From positions 2,652,804-2,716,803 of the forward strand of contig BCHH01000005.1 of assembly GCA_001599595.1 (NCBI GenBank): 64,000 bases of DNA, written 5' to 3'. The notes under the pieces are model-generated. The model saw only the letters and a list, made by a program, of their open reading frames with translations, searched no databases and was not told the origin of the DNA. This stretch comes from Beverwykella pulmonaria (Eukaryota > Ascomycota > Dothideomycetes > Pleosporales > Melanommataceae). Both the position numbers and the translations under genes were made by a program. This document shows, in pieces, positions 58,208 to 64,000 of this stretch (positions are counted from its first letter, which is position 1; every line of letters begins with the position of its first letter).

Positions 58208-59510
58208 TTACCAGGAGTAGTCGAAACCAAAATCCGGGCTCGGAGTCCTCACCCGCGGAGGGACTCTTCGATACGGTCGTATCGAAGCTTGACATCTCGG
58301 ACACGCCGTCATCCTACAGCCCGGGCACTGCAGCAGATAAGTCCAACTCTCATAGCACTCCGGGCATGCTGTACGACCTTGTACTTTTGGCCACCAGCCG
58401 TCGTGGCGGCAGGTTGATGTACAAGCCTGGCGAGTACTTCTCTCGGTAAAATCGAAACGTGTGTATTGTTCCCGGCGTTTTTTGGCTTCATCATCCATAA
58501 TTTTCTGCCACTTTCTGGTCGCTTCCTCATTTCGTTTCTGTTCTGCTGCCTGCCTCTCCTCATTTTTTTTTCTCAACGCTTCTGCTGCTTCCCGCTTCCA
58601 TTTCTCTTGCTGCTCCTGCTGCTGTCTCCGAATCTTTGCTATTCTCTCTTGCTCTACCTTCTCCCTCTCTTGCCTCTCCCGATTTTCTCTGGCCCATATC
58701 CTAGACTGAATCCTTTGTATCTTCCCATCATCGCACAGATCTGCAGCATCGACCTCCTCCTTCGCCTTTCTTAACAGATTTTCCTCTGTCTTCAAGTCCA
58801 CCTTCCTCGACTCCAGTCGCCGCTCCTTCATATTTTTCTCAATTCTTCTCTCCTGTCTCCTTATCTCCTTGCGTTCCTTCTCCTCCTCACTATCTTCTGC
58901 CTTCTTATATAGTGGTGACAACAACCACGTTACCCAACTGTTTTTCTGTGCCTCTGTCGCCGCCTCAGCGGCTAAAATACTGTCCAGATTTATTATTTCT
59001 TGCTCTAACCGCCGAATACCTCTTTGCAGCTCGAAGATCGACGAATCAAAGGCATTCTTCTTGGTCCGCCATCGTGCACTGCGCTCTTGCTTCGACTTTT
59101 GAACCGCAGCCATTTGCACCGCATCGTTGTGTGCTTCGGATTGCGGCGTCGAAGCAGGAGGCGGACGCGGTGTTTGTCTGTTTTGAGGGGAGGCGTGTCT
59201 TTGTGTTATCAAGGGGTAGATGAGGTCGTAGTCTCGGCGTTTGCTTTCGTCCTTCAATGTCTCGTAGGCTTGTCCGAGCTTTAATGTTTGGTCTTAGCAT
59301 AGAAAATATGATGATCGACATGAGGATGGGCTTAGCCCTGGAAATTTGACATACTAGTTGAAAAGCTTCAGTAGTGTCGTGCTTAGCGTTGCGGTCTGGA
59401 TGGAGCTTCAGCGCCAGCCGTCGGTAAGAATTAACGATTAGCTGGGGTGCAGCAGTTTGCTCCACCCCAAGGATCATGTAATAATCCTCTGTAATTGGTA
59501 ACGGCGCCAT
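58208..59510 (-). CDS. J-domain (DnaJ/Hsp40) protein with coiled coil and C-terminal Cys cluster
   Basis: Exons 59510-59355 and 59278-58208 join to 408 aa; the join restores the J domain (AFQLLGQAYETLKDESKRRDYD). The HPD triad is at residues 37-39 (LKLHPDRNAK), so it should stimulate Hsp70 ATPase. A long charged coiled coil follows (about 180 residues rich in Arg/Glu/Lys/Gln). The C-terminus has eight cysteines in CxxxC and CxxC pairs (CTSTC, CPEC, CPGC, CPRC) like a zinc ribbon or RING-like fold, and may bind protein or RNA. This architecture occurs in fungi with no named function. No signal peptide or membrane helix is present, so it is probably cytosolic or nuclear. Confidence 0.88.
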
Positions 59511-60590
59511 GCTTCTGCAAAATTTTCTCGGGATGTTCTATCGTTACGAGGAACACTAATGGTAGCTATAAAGAACCTAGCAAAGGCATAGAAAGGGTGC
59601 CAAGACTCGTAGAGACAGTTCAAGGAGGCTGCGATGAGGCACGAACATGATGACTTGGCGTAAATTTTGATTGGCTATGATAAGCAAAACGATTTCTATA
59701 CAAGCTGCGTAACTCCTAACGTAAAGCCACCCTTGAAGCAAGTTGTATGGACTTCCTCAACACTGCTCTAATACATCCGCCACTGGGGCCCCCCATGGCG
59801 CTCGCTCCTAGACTTCGCTCCTCCTCGCTACTTTGTCCTATAGTATCGACAAACCCGCCTCTGTCTCTAGCGAACTCGCTTCTATCTCTGCTACAAGGTG
59901 CATGGAATAGGGCTTCTGAAGCTCTTCGTATGTGAGTAGGAGGGATTCTACGGATGGAAGTGGTCATATGTTCCCCGGGCTCGCAGTGATACCCTTGCCA
60001 AAGTTCATGCGTGGAGAAGTTCACAGCATCATGAGAGTTCACAATGCGTGACAATGGTCACATGAATTAATCGTACCTGAACCTTGTGCTATGTCTTAAT
60101 ACATACTGAGAAGCCTGCCACAAAATGTTTGAGATACCGTGAAGCACGACTAGAGTCCCATTGTGGCATTTATCGGCTAAAATTGATGGTAATAGAAATG
60201 TCGAGGTGGTGTGGTGGTACGGTGGTGGGGTCCATGGTGGTATGTGCAGTTAGAGCGACGAATCGGGCAACTTCCCGATAAGCCTTTCCTATCCTGGCCC
60301 AGAACCTAAACACCATTGTGATCTCTCCACATCACCATGTTGACATCGCTAGAAGGCGGCCTGAACAAAAATATATGTATTTGGCCCAATGGGCCGCACT
60401 GTCCCAAGATAAGTATAAGTATGTAGGCCATACCCCTTCCACTAGATCACAACAGATGCACACATGCTCAGCCCATACTACTACCTCCATAAGCCCTGGC
60501 GCGATATCTTGTTAACGTAGTTAGTATATACCTCCTATCCAGACTTACAGGCCTGTTAATTGCTCCCAGTTACTCCCCGAACTCTTCAGC
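59511..60590. other. Intergenic, no gene seen
   Basis: Promoter of the J-domain gene and of the hypothetical gene at 60591. The minus-strand frame at 59716-60054 shows no family features. Confidence 0.45.
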
Positions 60591-60959
60591 ATGCCACACC
60601 ACAATGAACCACCGACCATCATATCAGCCTTCCTTTCCTTCCAGCCCCTCGAGCCCGCTCTTGTCTTCAGCTCTCCCGAAGAAGCATCACGCTTCCAGTC
60701 CGATTACTACAAGGAGGGCCGTATCTTCTACCATGACCGCTTCCAGCGCTCATGGGTCTACATTCCCATGCCGGAGGGCTTGCTCAGAGTGAGGACAGCA
60801 TTGCACGGAGATGTCGGATTCGACTTCGATACCCATTCCCACGCCAAAGCGTTTAATGAGAGCATCACGGCTATTCATCGCTTGGGAAGAATATATCAAA
60901 GTACTCATGAGAGGCCACATTTCGATAGAACGGTCTATGTGGGAAAGCTGCTGTTATAG
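60591..60959 (+). CDS. Hypothetical protein (122 aa)
   Basis: A single exon from an ATG to TAG. The amino-acid mix is like a folded globular protein (PTIISAFLSFQPLEPALVFS, RSWVYIPMPEGLLRVRTALH) with several aromatic residues. No signal peptide or membrane helix and no recognisable domain. A second frame in the same region is shorter. The call rests on length, a good start and protein-like composition; it may be a lineage-specific gene. Confidence 0.5.
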   Translation: MPHHNEPPTIISAFLSFQPLEPALVFSSPEEASRFQSDYYKEGRIFYHDRFQRSWVYIPMPEGLLRVRTALHGDVGFDFDTHSHAKAFNESITAIHRLGRIYQSTHERPHFDRTVYVGKLLL

Positions 60960-61493
60960 TTTGCTTAAGGATGGGCAAGACGCGTGGATAAGGTCTTTTC
61001 ATATGGGGGATGGATAGTTAGGTGGTTTGTAGGGGTGGCTACCGTATTTCGATTACCCTATTCTCATATCTCTTCTGTCCGACCTGACATTCCAGGAAGG
61101 GGTTCTAGCAACAGGACAGAAGAATCATCTAGGCGTTGCGTGGACTCGTATGGCATTTGCCGGATTTTCTCCGCCTCGTCTCCGCTCTTCCACAAATCGA
61201 ATGACACGAACACAATTTTCTGTCAACTTTATATCTTCAACCACTCGATAGCTCGTCTGGACAGCTATTTCTCATTTCTTCTTCTCTCTCACACTGCGCC
61301 TGTCCCAAAGAAGTCTTAGCCACCAGCGCAGGTCGTTGAGCCAACAAGTGAATCATTATCACCACTTCGCAGCGATTCACACCATTATCTTCATTCGCGA
61401 AGCACCATTTCACTCTCCATGCTACGCCGCAACACCAACACCGCTCGCACACAAGCCTAGCTCGCATCACTTATCGACACCCTCAACAACGCC
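60960..61493. other. Intergenic, no gene seen
   Basis: Between the two hypothetical genes. No features were found. Confidence 0.45.
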
Positions 61494-61931
61494 ATGTCTA
61501 GAATCCAGGCCGGACTCCCTCTCCCCATCGCCCAGGTCGTTCAGGTGCAAACTGCCGGGGAAATTCAAGTTCCTCCTCACTGACTTGCCGCGGGCGATGC
61601 AGCGTCTGTGAGATCCACAAAGCCCGAGACCAAATACTCCGACGAAAAGAACCCCACCCACAAGCCCGACTCCATTCAACGCAAGACCGTTCAGTGGCTC
61701 GATGACCACTCCTCCCACGACCTACGCACCACGGTAGCGGCCGCCTTCACTTCCGCCATGGACCTCATTAGCGTACATACTACCCCCGGGGATGCCCTCC
61801 GTTTTGGCTACTACATGCGCACACACGGGTTCAACACGTACTCCAGCAGGATGCCCGCAAAGCAGAGCATCGCACTATACGCTGCGAGCCTGAATCACCC
61901 AGCCCCTAGCAGCTCGAGGAACGGGCTATGA
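61494..61931 (+). CDS. Possible two-exon hypothetical gene
   Basis: An ATG at 61494 opens a short frame (MSRIQAGLPLPIAQVVQVQT) that stops after about 29 codons. A second open stretch at about 61608-61931 encodes a protein-like segment (QWLDDHSSHDLRTTVAAAFT, then HTTPGDALRFGYYM). An intron with a GT donor near 61536-61546 and an AG acceptor before PETKYSDE (about 61627) would join them in phase, but several choices are possible, so the exact structure is not fixed. No domain is recognised. It could also be a relic. Confidence 0.35.
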
Positions 61932-62040
61932 TGAGTATTATTGGGAGTAGAATTATAGAACGGATGTTGTATGGCGGGACATAGGATACCACTCGGGTAG
62001 GCGCGGCGCTCGGTTTGCTGTCCCATTGCTTGAGCAAGTG

Positions 62041-62112
62041 GAAGCACTAGGAGCACTGAGAGCACTAGGAGCACTAGGAGTACTAGGAGCACTAGGAGCA
62101 CTAGGAGCACTA
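62041..62112. repeat. 9-bp minisatellite, about 8 copies
   Basis: Units of GGAGCACTA, some with one change (GGAGTACTA, AGAGCACTA), run in tandem. On the minus strand the repeat reads as a Leu-Val-Leu run, but that frame has no other support as a gene. Confidence 0.9.
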
Positions 62113-63045
62113 GGAGCGCATGGTGTTGCTCTGGCTCCCGAGGCCGGGAGCTTAACCTAACCAGGAGCGTCTTTAGAGCCGCCTGGAAACCTTGCTTTTC
62201 GGACCGACCTCTGCAGAGACTCAAGCGTACGATGCCGTTACTTCACCCAGCTTGTTATGGTTGATCAACCTAGCAACATTGCAGTGAAATCATGACCATG
62301 GAGTAGCTTGACAAGCTCCATGCTCAGCGCTAATGTAGGTCAGTGGGCATCCGTGCGCCGACATAGCTTGAACACAAGTTTTCGGTCTCCTAATCCGATA
62401 TGAACTCGTAACTCTTTGGTCGTACATTTGGCGAATGTGAGGAATGCACGGCGATTCGTCTCTCTCCCGGCCTCCTCAAGCAGCGAGATTATGGGAGACG
62501 AAGGGCGCAGACGATTCACTGTCTTGGGGCTATGAATGGGCATTAGAAGTGAGAAGACGTGGGGTGGAGTCCCATCGTGTCTGCCAGAAGCTACGTGCTC
62601 TTTCAAATGTGACAAACAAGTACGGTCATCAAGGCAACTTGTGGGGTTGCTTTATCGCTTGCATGGACTTTGTTCACTAGTATTCCACAGCACTAGAGAT
62701 GGAAACCCCCATGGCGTTTACCGATTTGTACTAATGGCAGTGCATAGTTTCGTCGTAGCAAGTTTTACCTCTCCGTTTCCAGCGCCAAAGTGCTGCATGC
62801 GTCCAGTTTGCTTTTCTTTCACGTGGCTTCGTCTCCGCTTCGCCGCAAAGAGCACGACGTCATTCATCATGCGGCACTCGCAACGCCCAAATCCAAAGCG
62901 ATCCATGCGCGGATCCCGATCTCTGTCCCTGGATCTAAGATCGGAAGAACAAATAATCCCGCACGAAGGCGCGTTTCGGGCCGCCCACTGGCTTTCTCCT
63001 GTGGTAGGCGAGGTTTGGCGAGGTAGTTGGGCAATTGCGACCCGC
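62113..63045. other. Intergenic, promoter side of GRG1
   Basis: No confident gene. The last 200 bp lead into the GRG1 promoter. Confidence 0.45.
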
Positions 63046-63089
63046 TGACGTCATGGAAGGGAGCTCGACAAATGCGACCCATGACGTCA
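63046..63089 (+). promoter_or_regulatory. Twin CRE (TGACGTCA) sites of GRG1
   Basis: TGACGTCA lies at 63046-63053 and 63082-63089, each preceded by GCGACCC, so the pair looks like a 36-bp duplication. CRE sites bind ATF/CREB bZIP factors, linked in fungi to stress and nutrient control. They sit about 31-67 bp upstream of the TATA box. Confidence 0.8.
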
Positions 63090-63119
63090 CATCCTCATCA
63101 GAAGAGACGGCAGTATAGC

Positions 63120-63126
63120 TATATAA
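63120..63126 (+). promoter_or_regulatory. TATA box of GRG1
   Basis: TATATAA sits 128 bp before the ATG at 63254 and 31 bp after the second CRE. A strong TATA box fits a highly induced gene. Confidence 0.7.
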
Positions 63127-63253
63127 CCCTTGACCCGCCCCTCCCCAGCGATCCTTTCTTCATTCACACACACACACATCGGCTCAATCCACCTGCAACC
63201 TACACACAAACACCAATCACAACCAACCCTCAATCAACCAACCTCAAATCACA

Positions 63254-63582
63254 ATGGAGTCCATCAAGGTACGCTCCACTTCTCTCCATGCCGACCTGCG
63301 CTCCAGCTAACTCCCCATCGCAGAACGCCGCCAACTACGTCGCCGAGACCGTCCAGGGCGCCGGCTCCCAGGCATCCAAGGAGGCCAATAAGGCAGTGGC
63401 TAAGGACGGAAACGCACCGCTCAGCTCGCGTGCCACGGCAGCCAAAGACGCTCTAGGCGACAAGGTTGACCAGCACGCTCACGAGACCAAGGCTGATGTA
63501 CACAAGGGTGAGTCCTCGCATCGTTGCTCTTTTGTGCGGCATCGGGCGCTGATGAATGAATATAGAGGCTGCTAAGCACTAG
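63254..63582 (+). CDS. grg-1: Glucose-repressible / clock-controlled protein GRG1 (CCG-1)
   Basis: Exons 63254-63268 (15 nt), 63324-63507 and 63566-63582 join to 71 aa. The sequence matches the Neurospora GRG-1/CCG-1 family through its length: MESIKNAANYVAETVQGAGS, SKEANKAVAKDGN, AAKDALGDKVDQ and KADVHKEAAKH. It is small, hydrophilic, Ala/Lys-rich and has no signal peptide. The Neurospora gene is repressed by glucose, induced by starvation and light and under clock control; its protein function is not known. The upstream twin CRE and TATA box fit a strongly regulated promoter. Both introns (55 and 58 nt) are needed for the frame. Confidence 0.93.
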
Positions 63583-64000
63583 GTGCTCTCTTCTCACCAT
63601 GCACGACAACACGAATCTGGCTTGAAACATCCGGTAGATGGAAGTTGGGTTTGGTAGATGGATGGATTGGGATGGCCTTGTATTTCTAGACCTAACGGAC
63701 TGGATGCGATGGCGAGGTTGCTTCACGCATCACCAATGAATGAATAACTTCTAATCCCAAACACATCGGACTGCACTACATTTGTGATGGGGTTTTGCTT
63801 TGTGATTGCTGCTTGTTACTTCACCACCATTGCGCCTTCATTCAACAGAATTTTGACCTGACCATCGACACAGCCTGCTTGTTCCACCAGGTTTACGCTA
63901 ACTTGTTTAGGGAACGTTGATGGAATGCAATCAGCGACAAAGCGTTGCCTTTGCATTTGTCACACGTCTCTGATATCCCCAATGCGTCTCTCCAAAGCCT
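63583..64000. other. 3' flank of GRG1, no gene seen
   Basis: The window ends here. No coding signal is visible. Confidence 0.5.

Noticed and set aside
62041..62160. CRISPR-like array or transmembrane gene at the repeat
   Set aside because: The units have no spacers and the Leu/Val run is only the translation of a 9-bp minisatellite.

Overview
The window is nuclear DNA of a filamentous ascomycete (Pezizomycotina; the gene types and secreted proteins would fit a dothideomycete, but class is inferred). The evidence is eukaryotic genes with many short introns (about 48-200 nt, GT-AG with a few GC-AG), fungal-only families (Pal1, Stb3, GRG1/CCG-1, Sls1, DUF7726, a GPI wall protein) and retrotransposon relics whose stop codons look like C-to-T changes. 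I reassembled 21 spliced or single-exon genes by reading splice junctions in frame; three (metallothionein, MED31, GRG1) have coding exons too short to stand out as long reading frames.

Layout. 1-3200 is AT-rich and gene-poor with small repeats. 3210-13017 holds a secreted subtilisin, an F-box pseudogene, an aldo/keto reductase, an FAD-linked oxidase and an AIM24-like protein. 13913-16006 is a divergent pair, eIF2-beta and a MIM2-like mitochondrial outer-membrane protein. 16400-29900 is a gene-poor tract with a DUF7726 pseudogene, a small cysteine-rich secreted protein, a LINE 3' end, a GPI-anchored repeat protein and a Gag relic.

29922-42594 is compact housekeeping sequence: SLS1, an NT-C2 protein, TAD1 tRNA deaminase, a DUF1295 membrane enzyme, DNA topoisomerase III and STB3. 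42600-45600 is gene-poor and has a diverged duplicated block. 45605-55754 carries metallothionein, a TBC Rab-GAP, MED31, PAL1 and a Rad51-paralogue-like protein. 55755-64000 is sparser: a WD40 relic, a J-domain protein, two hypothetical genes, a 9-bp minisatellite and GRG1/CCG-1 with a twin CRE promoter.

The housekeeping genes span translation (eIF2-beta, TAD1), mitochondrial biogenesis (SLS1, MIM2-like, possibly AIM24), transcription (MED31, STB3) and genome maintenance (TOP3, Rad51-like); they are neighbours rather than a pathway cluster. I found no CRISPR, rRNA or tRNA gene. The most notable points are GC-AG introns, micro-exons, relics with C-to-T style stops, an alternative reading of the metallothionein 3' end, a Rad51-like protein without a normal Walker A lysine, and the twin CRE promoter of GRG1.
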